Assembly: GCF_051014685.1 (NCBI RefSeq)
Contig: NW_027478857.1
Span: forward strand, 248,001 to 312,000
Source: Ptiloglossa arizonensis
Taxonomy: Eukaryota; Arthropoda; Insecta; Hymenoptera; Colletidae
DNA: 64,000 nt
Reading direction: 5' to 3'
This document shows, piece by piece, positions 11,360-23,188 of this stretch. Each line of letters starts with the position of its first letter. The stretch's first letter is position 1. The notes beneath the pieces are model-generated. The model had not been told where the DNA came from and did no database searches. It was given only the letters and a program-made list of their open reading frames with translations. The translations under genes were made by a program, and so were the position numbers.

Positions 11360-12919
11360 GAAAATTTTGAGTTTCTCAAGCGTTTCTTACCTCCAAACTG
11401 CCATATCTCGCGAACGGATTGACCAATCCGCAAAATTTCTGTTGCATCTGAAAGTAGAAACTCGCCCGATTACAACGGTATGCGTACTTTTCCCCTAGGC
11501 CGTTCTTGTTATTCGTTTCGAGCATCAGAACTGCGAAAATTTTGAGTTTCTCAAGCGTTTCTTATCTCCAAACTGCCATATCTCGCGAACGGATTGATCA
11601 ATACGCAAAATTTCTGTTGCATCTGAAAGTAGAAACTCGCCCGATTACAACGGTATGCTTACTTTTCCCCTAGGCCGTTCTAGTTATTCGTGTCGAGCAT
11701 CAGAACTGCGAAAATTTTGAGTTTCTCAAGCGTTTCTTACCTCCAAACTACCATATCTCGCGAACGGATTGATCAATCCGCAAAATTTCTGTTGCATCTG
11801 AAAGTAGAAACTCGCCCGATTACAACGGTATGCGCACTTTTCCCCTAGGCCGTTCTAGTTATTCGTGTCGAGCATCAGAACTGCGAAAATTTTGAGTTTC
11901 TCAAGCGTTTCTTACATCCAAACTGCCATATCTCGCGAACGGATTGACCAATCCGCAAAATTTCTGTTGCATCTGAAAGCAGAAACTCGCCCGATTACAA
12001 CGATATGCGTACTTTTCCCCTATGCCGTTCTAGTTACTCGTTTCGAACATCAGAACTGCGAAAATTTTGAGTTTCTCAAGCGTTTCTTATTTCCAAACTG
12101 CCATTACTCGCGAACGGATTGACCAATCCGCAAAATTTCTGTTGCATCTGAAAGCAGAAACTCGCCCGATTACAACGGTATGCGAACTTTTCCCCTAGGC
12201 CGTTCTAGTTACTCGTTTCGAGCATCAGAACTGCGAAAATTTTCAGTTTCTCAAGCGTTTCTTATCTCCAAACTGCCATATCTCGCGAACGGATTGATCA
12301 ATCCGCAAAATTTCTGTTGCATCTGAAAGTAGAAACTCGACCGATTACAACGGTATGCGTACTTCTCCCCTAGGCCGTTCTAGTCATTCGTTTCGAGCAT
12401 CAGAACTGCGAAAATTTTGAGTTCCTCAAGCGTTTCTTACCTCCAAACTACCATATCTCGCGAAAGGATTCACCAATCCGCAAAATTTCTGTTGCTTCTG
12501 AAAGTAGAAACTCGCCCGATTACAACGGTATGCGCACTTTTCCCCTAGGCCGTTCTAGTTATTCGTTTCGAGGATCAGAACTGCGAAAATTTTGAGTTTC
12601 TCAAGCGTTTCTTACATCCAAACGGCCATATCTCGCGAACGGATTGACCATTCCGCATGATTTCTGCTGCATCTGAGAGTAGAAACTCGCCCGATTACAA
12701 CGGTATGCGCACTTTTCCCCTAGGCCGTTCTAGTTATTCGTGTCGAGCATCAGAACTGCGAAAATTTTGAGTTTCTCAAGCGTTTCTTACCTCCAAACTA
12801 CCATATCTCGCGAACGGATTCACCAATCCGCAAAATTTCTGTTGCTTCTGAAAGTAGAAACTCGCCCGATTACAACGGTATGCGTACTTCTCCCCTAGGC
12901 CGTTGTAGTCATTCGTTTC

Positions 12920-13630
12920 GAGCATCAGAACTGCGAAAATTTTGAGTTTCTCAAGCGTTTCTAACCTTCAAACTACCATATCTCGCGAGCGGATTGAGCA
13001 ATCCGCAAAATTTCTGTGGCATCTGAAAGTAGAAACTCGCCCGATTACAACGGTAGGTGTAGTTTTCCCCTAGGCCGTTCTAGTTATTCGTTTCGAGCAT
13101 CAGAACTGCGAAAATTTTGAGTTTCTCAAGCGTTTCTTACCTCCAAACTGCCATATCTCGCGAACGGATTGATCAATCCGCAAAATTTCTGTTGCATCTG
13201 AAAGTAGAAACTCGCCCGATTACAACGGTATTCGCACTTTTCCCCTAGGCCGTTCTAGTTATTCGTGTCGAGCATCAGAACTGCGAAAATTTTGAGTTTC
13301 TCAAGCGTTTCTTATCTCCAAACTGCCATATCTCGCGAACGGATTGATCAATCTGCAAAATTTCTGTTGCATCTGAAAGTAGATATTCGCTCGATTACAA
13401 CGGTATGCGCACTTTTCCCCTAGGCCGTTCTAGTTATTCGTTTCGAGCATCAGAACTGCGAAAATTTTGAGTTTCACAAGCGTTTCTTACCTCAAAACTG
13501 CCATATCTCGCGAACGGATTGACCAATCCGCAAAGTTTCTGTTGCATCTGAAAGTAGAAACTTGCCCCATTACAACGGTATGAGTAGTTTTCCCCTAGGC
13601 CGTTCTAGTTATTCGTTTCGAGCATCAGAA
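12920..13630 (+). repeat. Copy 1 of a 4-monomer segment duplicated 1,925 bp apart
   Basis: The rare combination CTAACCTTC, GGATTGAGC, GTGGCATC, TAGGTGTAG, TATTCGCAC, GATATTCGCTCG and CACAAGCG runs through this segment and recurs 1,925 bp (11 monomers) downstream, for example GGATTGAGC at 12,991 and 14,916, and CACAAG at 13,475 and 15,400. The segment carries a B-to-A switch at its right end. Confidence 0.8.
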
Positions 13631-13636
13631 CTGCGA
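13475..13636 (+). repeat. Isolated subfamily A monomer inside the B block
   Basis: From CACAAGCG through TATGAGTAG this monomer has A states at positions 21, 62, 95, 110 and 114. It begins after TTTTGAG (B) and ends before TTTTGAG/CCTCCAAAC (B). It also has the rare ACTTGCCCC variant, shared with the first A monomer after the B-to-A junction at 15,400. This shows that it is a copy of that junction. Confidence 0.85.
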
Positions 13637-14844
13637 AAATTTTGAGTTTCTCAAGCGTTTCTTACCTCCAAACTACCATATCTCGCGAACGGATTCACCA
13701 ATCCGCAAAATTTCTGTTGCTTCTGAAAGTAGAAACTCGCCCGATTACAACGGTATGCGTACTTCTCCCCTAGGCCGTTGTAGTCATTCGTTTCGAGCAT
13801 CAGAACTGCGAAAATTTTGAGTTTCTCAAGCGTTTCTTATCTCCAAACTGCCATATCTCGCGAACGGATTGATCAATCAGCAAAATTTCTGTTGCATCTG
13901 AAAGTAGAAACTCGCCCGATTACAACGGTATGGGCACTTTTCCCCTAGGCTGTTCTAGTTATTCGTTTCGAGCATCAGAACTGCGAAAATTTTGAGTTTC
14001 TCAAGCGTTTCTTACATCCAAACGGCTATATCTCGCGAACGGATTGACCAATCCGCATGATTTCTGTTGCATCTGAAAGTAGAAACTCGCCCGATTACAA
14101 CGGTATGCGTACTTCTCCCCTAGGCCGTTCTAGTCATTCGTTTCGAGCATCAGAACTGCGAAAATTTTGAGTTTCTCAAGCGTTTCTTACCTCCAAACTA
14201 CCATATCTCGCGAAAGGATTCACCAATCCGCAAAATTTCTGTTGCTTCTGAAAGTAGAAACTCGCCCGAATACAACGGTATGCGCACTTTTCCCCTAGGC
14301 CGTTCTAGTTATTCGTTTCGAGGATCAGAACTGCGAAAATTTTGAGTTTCTCAAGCGTTTCTTACATCCAAACGGCCATATCTCGCGAACGGATTGACCA
14401 TTCCGCATGATTTCTGCTGCATCTGAGAGTAGAAACCCGCCCGATTACAACGGTATGCGCACTTTTCCACTAGGCCGTTCTAGTTATTCGTGTCGAGCAT
14501 CAGAACTGCGAAAATTTTGAGTTTCTCAAGCGTTTCTTACCTCCAAACTACCATATCTCGCGAACGGATGCACCAATCCGCAAAATTTCTGTTGCTTCTG
14601 AAAGTAGAAACTCGCCCGATTACAACGGTATGCTTACTTCTCCCCTAGGCCGTTGTAGTCATTCTTTTCGAGCATCAGAACTGCGAAAATTTTGAGTTTC
14701 TCAAGCGTTTCTTATCTCCAAACTGCCATATCTCGCGAACGGATTGATCAATCCGCAAAATTTCTGTTGCATCTGAAAGTAGAAACTCGCCCGATTACAA
14801 CGGTATTCGCACATTTCCGCTAGGCGGTTCCAGTTATTCGTTTC

Positions 14845-15555
14845 GAGCATCAGAACTGCGAAAATTTTGAGTTTCTCAAGCGTTTCTAACCTTCAAACTA
14901 CCATATCTCGCGAGCGGATTGAGCAATCCGCAAAATTTCTGTGGCATCTGAAAGTAGAAACTCGCCCGATTACAACGGTAGGTGTAGTTTTCCCCTAGGC
15001 CGTTCTAGTTATTCGTTTCGAGCATCAGAACTGCGAAAATTTTGAGTTTCTCAAGCGTTTCTTACCTCCAAACTGCCATATCTCGCGAACGGATTGATCA
15101 ATCCGCAAAATTTCTGTTGCATCTGAAAGTAGAAACTCGCCCGATTACAACGGTATTCGCACTTTTCCCCTAGGCCGTTCTAGTTATTCGTGTCGAGCAT
15201 CAGAACTGCGAAAATTTTGAGTTTCTCAAGCGTTTCTTATCTCCAAACTGCCATATCTCGCGAACGGATTGATCAATCTGCAAAATTTCTGTTGCATCTG
15301 AAAGTAGATATTCGCTCGATTACAACGGAATGCGCACTTTTCCCCTAGGCCGTTCTAGTTATTCGTTTCGAGCATCAGAACTGCGAAAATTTTGAGTTTC
15401 ACAAGCGTTTCTTACCTCAAAACTGCCATATCTCGCGAACGGATTGACCAATCCGCAAAGTTTCTGTTGCATCTGAAAGTAGAAACTTGCCCCATTACAA
15501 AGGTATGAGTAGTTTTCCCCTAGGCCGTTCTAGTTATTCGTTTCGAGCATCAGAA
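14845..15555 (+). repeat. Copy 2 of the 1,925-bp-spaced segment, with the B-to-A junction
   Basis: It matches 12,920-13,630 marker for marker, then continues into subfamily A (TTTGGAG near 15,567), where the first copy returns to B. One visible difference is ACAAAGG here against ACAACGG in copy 1 within the A monomer. An extra TATTCGCACATTTCC monomer precedes this copy. Confidence 0.8.
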
Positions 15556-18500
15556 CTGCGAAAATTTGGAGTTTCTCAAGCGTTTCTTACCTCAAAACTG
15601 CCATATCTCGCGAACGGATTGACCAATCCGCAAAGTTTCTGTTGCATCTGAACGTAGAAACTCGCCCCATTACAACGGTATGTGTAGTTTTCCCCTAGGC
15701 CGTTCTAGTTATTCGTTTCGAGCATCAGAACTGCGAAAATTTGGAGTTTCTCAAGCGTTTCTTACCTCAAAACTGCCATATCTCGCGAACGGATTGACCA
15801 ATCCGCAAAGTTTCTGTTGCATCTGAAAGTAGAAACTCGCCCCATTACAACGGTATGAGTAGTTTTCCCCTAGGCCGTTCTAGTTATTCGTTTCGAGCAT
15901 CAGAACTGCGAAAATTTGGAGTCTCTCAAGCGTTTCTTACCTCAAAACTGCCATATCTCGCGAACGGATTGACCAATCCGCAAAGTTTCTGTTGCATCTG
16001 AAAGTAGAAACTCGCCCCATTACAAAGGTATGTGTAGTTTTCCCCTAGGCCGTTCTAGTTATTCGTTTCGAGCATCAGAACTGCGAAAATTTGGAGTTTC
16101 TCAAGCGTTTCTTACCTCAAAACTGCCATATCTCGCGAACGGATTGACCAATCCGCAAAGTTTCTGTTGCATCTGAAAGTAGAAACTCGCCCCATTGCAA
16201 CGGTATGTGTAGTTTCCCCCTAGGCCGTTCTAGTTATTCGTTTCGAGCATCAGAACTGCGAAAATTTTGAGTTTCACAAGCGTTTCTTACCTCAAAACTG
16301 CCATATCTCGCGAACGGATTGACCAATCCGCAAAGTTTCTGTTGCATCTGAAAGTAGAAACTCGCCCCATTACAACGGTATGAGTAGTTTTCCCCTAGGC
16401 CGTTCTAGTTATTCGTTTCGAGCATCAGAACTGCGAAAATTTGGAGTTTCTCAAGCGTTTCTTACCTCAAAACTGCCATAGCTCGCGAACGGATTGACCA
16501 ATCCGCAAAGTTTCTGTTGCATCTGAACGTAGAAACTCGCCCCATTACAACGGTATGTGTAGTTTTCCCCTAGGCCGTTCTAGTTATTCGTTTCGAGCAT
16601 CAGAACTGCGAAAATTTGGAGTTTCTCAAGCGTTTCTTACCTCAAAACTGCCATATCTCGCGAACGGATTGACCAATCCGCAAAGTTTCTGTTGCATCTG
16701 AAAGTAGAAACTCGCCCCATTACAACTGTATGAGTAGTTTTCCCCTAGGCCGTTCTAGTTATTCGTTTCGAGCATCAGAACTGCGAAAATTTGGAGTCTC
16801 TCAAGCGTTTCTTACCTCAAAACTGCCATATCTCGCGAACGGATTGACCAATCCGCAAAGTTTCTGTTGCATCTGAAAGTAGAAACTCGCCCCATTACAA
16901 CGGTATGTGTAGTTTTCCCCTAGGCCGTTCTAGTTATTCGTTTCGAGCATCAGAACTGCGAAAATTTGGAGTTTCTCAAGCGTTTCTTACCTCAAAACTG
17001 CCATATCTCGCGAACGGATTAACCAATCCGCAAAGTTTCTGTTGCATCTGAAAGTAGAAACTCGCCCCATTACAACGGTATGCGTACTTTTCCCCTAGGC
17101 CGTACTAGTTACTCGTTTCGAGCATCAGAACTGCGAAAATTTTGAGTTTCTCAAGCGTTTCTTATTTCCAAACTGCCATATCTCGCGAACGGATTGACCA
17201 ATCCGCAAAATTTCTGTTGCATCTGAAAGTAGAAACTCGCCCGATTACAACGGTATGCGTACTTTTCCCCTAGGCCGTTCTAGTTATTCGTTTCGAGCAT
17301 CAGAACTGCGAAAATTTTGAGTTTCTCAAGCGTTTCTTACCTCCAAACTGCCATATCTCGCGAACGGATTGACCAATCCGCAAAATTTCTGTTGCATCTG
17401 AAAGTAGAAACTCGCCCGATTACAACGGTATGCGTACTTTTCCCCTAGGCCGTTCTAGTTACTCGTTTCGAGCATCAGAACTGCGAAAATTTGGAATTTC
17501 TCAAGCGTTTCTTACCTCAAAACTGCCATATCTCGCGAACGGATTAACCAATCCGCAAAGTTTCTGTTGCATCTGAAAGTAGAAACTCGCCCCATTACAA
17601 CGGTATGAGTAGTTTTCCCCTAGGCCGTTCTAGTTATTCGTTTCGAGCATCAGAACTGCGAAAATTTGGAGTCTCTCAAGCGTTTCTTACCTCAAAACTG
17701 CCATATCTCGCGAACGGATTGACCAATCCGCAAAGTTTCTGTTGCATCTGAAAGTAGAAACTCGCCCCATTACAAAGGTATGTGTAGTTTTCCCCTAGGC
17801 CGTTCTAGTTATTCGTTTCGAGCATCAGAACTGCGAAAATTTGGAGTTTCTCAAGCGTTTCTTACCTCAAAACTGCCATATCTCGCGAACGGATTGACCA
17901 ATCCGCAAAGTTTCTGTTGCATCTGAAAGTAGAAACTCGCCCCATTGCAACGGTATGTGTAGTTTCCCCCTAGGCCGTTCTAGTTATTCGTTTCGAGCAT
18001 CAGAACTGCGAAAATTTTGAGTTTCACAAGCGTTTCTTACCTCAAAACTGCCATATCTCGCGAACGGATTGACCAATCCGCAAAGTTTCTGTTGCATCTG
18101 AAAGTAGAAACTCGCCCCATTACAACGGTATGAGTAGTTTTCCCCTAGGCCGTTCTAGTTATTCGTTTCGAGCATCAGAACTGCGAAAATTTGGAGTTTC
18201 TCAAGCGTTTCTTACCTCAAAACTGCCATATCTCGCGAACGGATTGACCAATCCGCAAAGTTTCTGTTGCATCTGAACGTAGAAACTCGCCCCATTACAA
18301 CGGTATGTGTAGTTTTCCCCTAGGCCGTTCTAGTTATTCGTTTCGAGCATCAGAACTGCGAAAATTTGGAGTTTCTCAAGCGTTTCTTACCTCAAAACTG
18401 CCATATCTCGCGAACGGATTGACCAATCCGCAAAGTTTCTGTTGCATCTGAAAGTAGAAACTCGCCCCATTACAACGGTATGAGTAGTTTTCCCCTAGGC

Positions 18501-19867
18501 CGTTCTAGTTATTCGTTTCGAGCATCAGAACTGCGAAAATTTGGAGTCTCTCAAGCGTTTCTTACCTCAAAACTGCCATATCTCGCGAACGGATTGACCA
18601 ATCCGCAAAGTCTCTGTTGCATCTGAAAGTAGAAACTCGCCCCATTACAACGGTATGTGTAGTTTTCCCCTAGGCCGTTCTAGTTATTCGTTTCGAGCAT
18701 CAGAACTGCGAAAATTTGGAGTTTCTCAAGCGTTTCTTACCTCAAAACTGCCATATCTCGCGAACGGATTAACCAATCCGCAAAGTTTCTGTTGCATCTG
18801 AAAGTAGAAACTCGCCCCATTACAACGGTATGCGTACTTTTCCCCTAGGCCGTACTAGTTACTCGTTTCGAGCATCAGAACTGCGAAAATTTTGAGTTTC
18901 TCAAGCGTTTCTTATTTCCAAACTGCCATATCTCGCGAACGGATTGACCAATCCGCAAAATTTCTGTTGCATCTGAAAGTAGAAACTCGCCCGATTACAA
19001 CGGTATGCGTACTTTTCCCCTAGGCCGTTCTAGTTATTCGTTTCGAGCATCAGAACTGCGAAAATTTTGAGTTTCTCAAGCGTTTCTTACCTCCAAACTG
19101 CCATATCTCGCGAACGGATTGACCAATCCGCAAAATTTCTGTTGCATCTGAAAGTAGAAACTCGCCCGATTACAACGGTATGCGTACTTTTCCCCTAGGC
19201 CGTTCTAGTTACTCGTTTCGAGCATCAGAACTGCGAAAATTTTGAGTTTCTCAAGCGTTTCTTATCTCCAAACTGCCATATCTCGCGAACGGAATGACCA
19301 ATCCGCATGATTTCTGTTGCATCTGAAAGTAGAAACTCGCCCGATTACAACGGTATGTGTAGTTTCCCCCTAGGCCGTTCTAGTTATTCGTTTCGAGCAT
19401 CAGAACTGCGAAAATTTTGTGTTTCACAAGCGTTTCTTACCTCAAAACTGCCATATCTCGCGAACGGATTGACCAATCCGCAAAGTTTCTGTTGCATCTG
19501 AAAGTAGAAACTCGCCCCATTACAACGGTATGAGTAGTTTTCCCCTAGGCCGTTCTAGTTATTCGTTTCGAGCATCAGAACTGCGAAAATTTGGAGTTTC
19601 TCAAGCGTTTCTTACCTCAAAACTGCCATATCTCGCGAACGGATTGACCAATCCGCAAAGTTTCTGTTGCATCTGAACGTAGAAACTCGCCCCATTACAA
19701 CGGTATGTGTAGTTTTCCCCTAGGCCGTTCTAGTTATTCGTTTCGAGCATCAGAACTGCGAAAATTTGGAGTTTCTCAAGCGTTTCTTACCTCAAAACTG
19801 CCATATCTCGCGAACGGATTGACCAATCCGCAAAGTTTCTGTTGCATCTGAAAGTAGAAACTCGCCG
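15400..19867 (+). repeat. A/B mosaic with 5- and 10-monomer HORs
   Basis: A from 15,400 to 17,082, B to 17,492, A to 18,832, B to about 19,354, then A. The marker CACAAGCG lies at 15,400, 16,275, 18,025 and 19,425, and CTGAACGTAG at 15,651, 16,526, 18,276 and 19,676, giving spacings of 875, 1,750 and 1,400 bp. The A-to-B switch at 17,083 recurs exactly 1,750 bp later at 18,833. The second B island is longer by a GGAATGACC/GCATGATTTC monomer, so the second 10-monomer copy is altered at its end. Confidence 0.8.
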
Positions 19868-22800
19868 CATTACAACGGTATGTGTAGTTTTCCCCTAGGC
19901 CGTTCTAGTTATTCGTTTCGAGCATCAGAACTGCGAAAATTTGGAGTTTCTCAACGTTTCTTACCTCAAAACTGCCACATCTCGCGAACGGATTGACCAA
20001 TACGCATAATTTCTGTTGCATCTGAAAGTAGAAGCTCTCCCGATTACAACGGTATGAGTAGTTTTCCCCTAGGCCGTTCTAGTTATTCGTTTCGAGCATA
20101 GAACTGCGAAAATTTGGAGTTTCTCAAGCGTTTCTTACCTCAAAACTGCCGTATCTCGCGAACGGATTGACCAATCCGCAAAGTTTCTGTTGCATCTGAA
20201 AGTAGAAACTCGCCCCATTACAACGGTATGTGTAGTTTTCCCCTAGGCCGTTCTAGTTATTCGTTTCGAGCATCAGAACTGCGAAAATTTGGAGTTTCTC
20301 AAGCGTTTCTTACCTCAAAACTGCCATATCTCGCGAACGGATTAACCAATCCGCAAAGTTTCTGTTGCATCTGAAAGTAGAAACTCGCCCCATTACAACG
20401 GTATGCGTACTTTTCCCCTAGGCCGTACTAGTTACTCGTTTCGAGCATCAGAACTGCGAAAATTTTGAGTTTCTCAAGCGTTTCTTATTTCCAAACTGCC
20501 ATATCTCGCGAACGGATTGACCAATCCGCAAAATTTCTGTTGCATCTGAAAGTAGAAACTCGCCCGATTACAACGGTATGCGTACTTTTCCCCTAGGCCG
20601 TTCTAGTTATTCGTTTCGAGCATCAGAACTGCGAAAATTTTGAGTTTCACAAGCGTTTCTTACCTCAAAACTGCCATATCTCGCGAACGGATTGACCAAT
20701 CCGCAAAGTTTCTGTTGCATCTGAAAGTAGAAACTCGCCCCATTACAACGGTATGAGTAGTTTTCCCCTAGGCCGTTCTAGTTATTCGTTTCGAGCATCA
20801 GAACTGCGAAAATTTGGAGTTTCTCAAGCGTTTCTTACCTCAAAACTGCCATATCTCGCGAACGGATTGACCAATCCGCAAAGTTTCTGTTGCATCTGAA
20901 CGTAGAAACTCGCCCCATTACAACGGTATGTGTAATTTTCCCCTAGGCCGTTCTAGTTATTCGTTTCGAGCATCAGAACTGCGAAAATTTGGAGTTTCTC
21001 AAGCGTTTCTTACCTCAAAACTGCCATATCTCGCGAACGGATTGACCAATCCGCAAAGTTTCTGTTGCGTCTGAAAGTAGAAACTCGCCCCATTACAACG
21101 GTATGAGTAGTTTTCCCCTAGGCCGTTCTAGTTATTCGTTTCGAGCATCAGAACTGCGAAAATTTGGAGTCTCTCAAGCGTTTCTTACCTCAAAACTGCC
21201 ATATCTCGCGAACAGATTGACCAATCCGCAAAGTTTCTGTTGCATCTGAAAGTAGAAACTCGCCGCATTACAACGGTATGTGTAGTTTTCCCCTAGGCCG
21301 TTCTAGTTATTCGTTTCGAGCATCAGAACTGCGAAAATTTGGAGTTTCTCAACGTTTCTTACCTCAAAACTGCCACATCTCGCGAACGGATTGACCAATA
21401 CGCATAATTTCTGTTGCATCTGAAAGTCGAAGCTCTCCCGATTACAACGGTATGAGTAGTTTTCCCCTAGGCCGTTCTAGTTATTCGTATCGAGCATCAG
21501 AACTGCGAAAATTTTGAGTTTCTCAAGCGTTTCTTACCTCAAAACTGCCATATCTCTCGAACGGATTGACCAATCCGCAAAGTTTATGTTGCATCTGAAA
21601 GTAGAAACTCGCCCCATTACAACGGTATGAGTAGTTTTCCCCTAGGCCGTTCTAGTTATTCGTTTCGAGCATAGAACTGCGAAAATTTGGAGTTTCTCAA
21701 GCGTTTCTTACATCAAAACTGCCGTATCTCGCGAACGGATTGACCAATCCGCAAAGTTTCTGTTGCATCTGAAAGTAGAAACTCGCCCCATTACAACGGT
21801 ATGTGTAGTTTTCCCCTAGGCCGTTCTAGTTATTCGTTTCGAGCATCAGAACTGCGAAAATTTGGAGTTTCTCAAGCGTTTCTTACCTCAAAACTGCCAT
21901 ATCTCGCGAACGGATTAACCAATCCGCAAAGTTTCTGTTGCATCTGAAAGTAGAAACTCGCCCCATTACAACGGTATGCGTACTTTTCCCCTAGGCCGTA
22001 CTAGTTACTCGTTTCGAGCATCAGAACTGCGAAAATTTTGAGTTTCTCAAGCGTTTCTTATTTCCAAACTGCCATATCTCGCGAACGGATTGACCAATCC
22101 GCAAAATTTCTGTTGCATCTGAAAGTAGAAACTCGCCCGATTACAACGGTATGCGTACTTTTCCCCTAGGCCGTTCTAGTTATTCGTTTCGAGCATCAGA
22201 ACTGCGAAAATTTTGAGTTTCTCAAGCGTTTCTTACCTCCAAACTGCCATATCTCGCGAACGGATTGACCAATCCGCAAAATTTCTGTTGCATCTGAAAG
22301 TAGAAACTCGCCCGATTACAACGGTATGCGTACTTTTCCCCTAGGCCGTTCTAGTTACTCGTTTCGAGCATCAGAACTGCGAAAATTTTGAGTTTCTCAA
22401 GCGTTTCTTATCTCCAAACTGCCATATCTCGCGAACGGAATGACCAATCCGCATGATTTCTGTTGCATCTGAAAGTAGAAACTCGCCCGATTACAACGGT
22501 ATGCGTACTTCTCCCCTAGGCCGTTCTAGTCATCCGTTTCGAGCATCAGAACTGCGAAAATTTTGCGTTTCTAAAGCGTTTCTTACCTCCAAACTACCAT
22601 ATCTCGCGAAAGGATTCACCAATCCGCAAAATTTCTGTTGCTTCTGAAAGTAGAAACTTGCCCCATTACAAAGGTGTGTGTAGTTTTCCCCTAGGCCGTT
22701 CTAGTTATTCGTTTCGAGCATCAGAACTGCGAAAATTTGGAGTTTCTCAAGCGTTTCTTACATCAAAACTGCCATATCTCGCGAACGGATTGACCAATCC

Positions 22801-23188
22801 GCAAAGTTTCTGTTGCATCTGAAAGTAGAAACTCGCCCCATTACAACGGTATGTGTAGTTTTCCCCTAGGCCGTTCTATTTATTCGTTTCGAGCATCAGA
22901 ACTGCGAAAATTTTGAGTTTCTCCAGCGTTTCTTACCTCAAAACTGCCATATCTCGCGAACGGATTGACCAATCCGCAAAGTTTCTGTTGCATCTGAAAG
23001 TAGAAAGTCGCCCCATTACAACGGTATGAGTAGTTTTCCCCTAGGCCGTTCTATTTATTCGTTTCGAGCATCAGAACTGCGAAAATTTAGAGTTTCTCAA
23101 GCGTTTCTTACCTCAAAACTGCCATATCTCGCGAACGGATTGACCAATCCGCAAAGTTTCTGTTGCATCTGAAAGTAGAAACTCGCCC
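19868..23188 (+). repeat. 3,321-bp HOR (19 monomers), copy 1
   Basis: Markers here recur exactly 3,321 bp downstream: CATAGAACTG near 20,098 and 21,671, CACAAG at 20,648, CTGAACGTAG at 20,899, and the GCATGATTTC monomer at 22,451. The length is 19 monomers minus four single-base deletions (two TCTCAACG, two CATAGAAC). It contains A stretches with two B islands, at about 20,406-20,647 and 21,977-22,660. The left limit is set by the mismatch CTCGCCGCAT (19,867) against CTCGCCCCAT (23,188). Confidence 0.85.

Larger units (their letters stand above)
10211..15399 (+). repeat. Subfamily B block, most varied part of the window
   Basis: About 29 monomers, B at the diagnostic positions except for one A monomer at 13,475-13,636. 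It holds many variants that are rare or absent elsewhere: CTAACCTCC with CGCGAGCGG, GTGTCGAGC, AGATATTCGCTCG, AAACGGCC, GCATGATTTCTGCTGC, CATCTGAGAG and GTGGCATC. A three-monomer module marked TAGGTGTAG, TATTCGCAC/GTGTCGAGC and GATATTCGCTCG (GATTTTCGCTCG in the first copy) starts at 10,430, 10,954, 13,054 and 14,979. A one-base deletion in the A-run (GCGAAATTTTG) lies near 10,837. Confidence 0.85.

Noticed and set aside
10400..15000. TAGGTGTAG/TTTTCCCC variants as a promoter or regulatory element
   Set aside because: They are point variants of the monomer's hypervariable 9-bp window, inherited by three-monomer duplications. No promoter architecture or adjoining gene is present.
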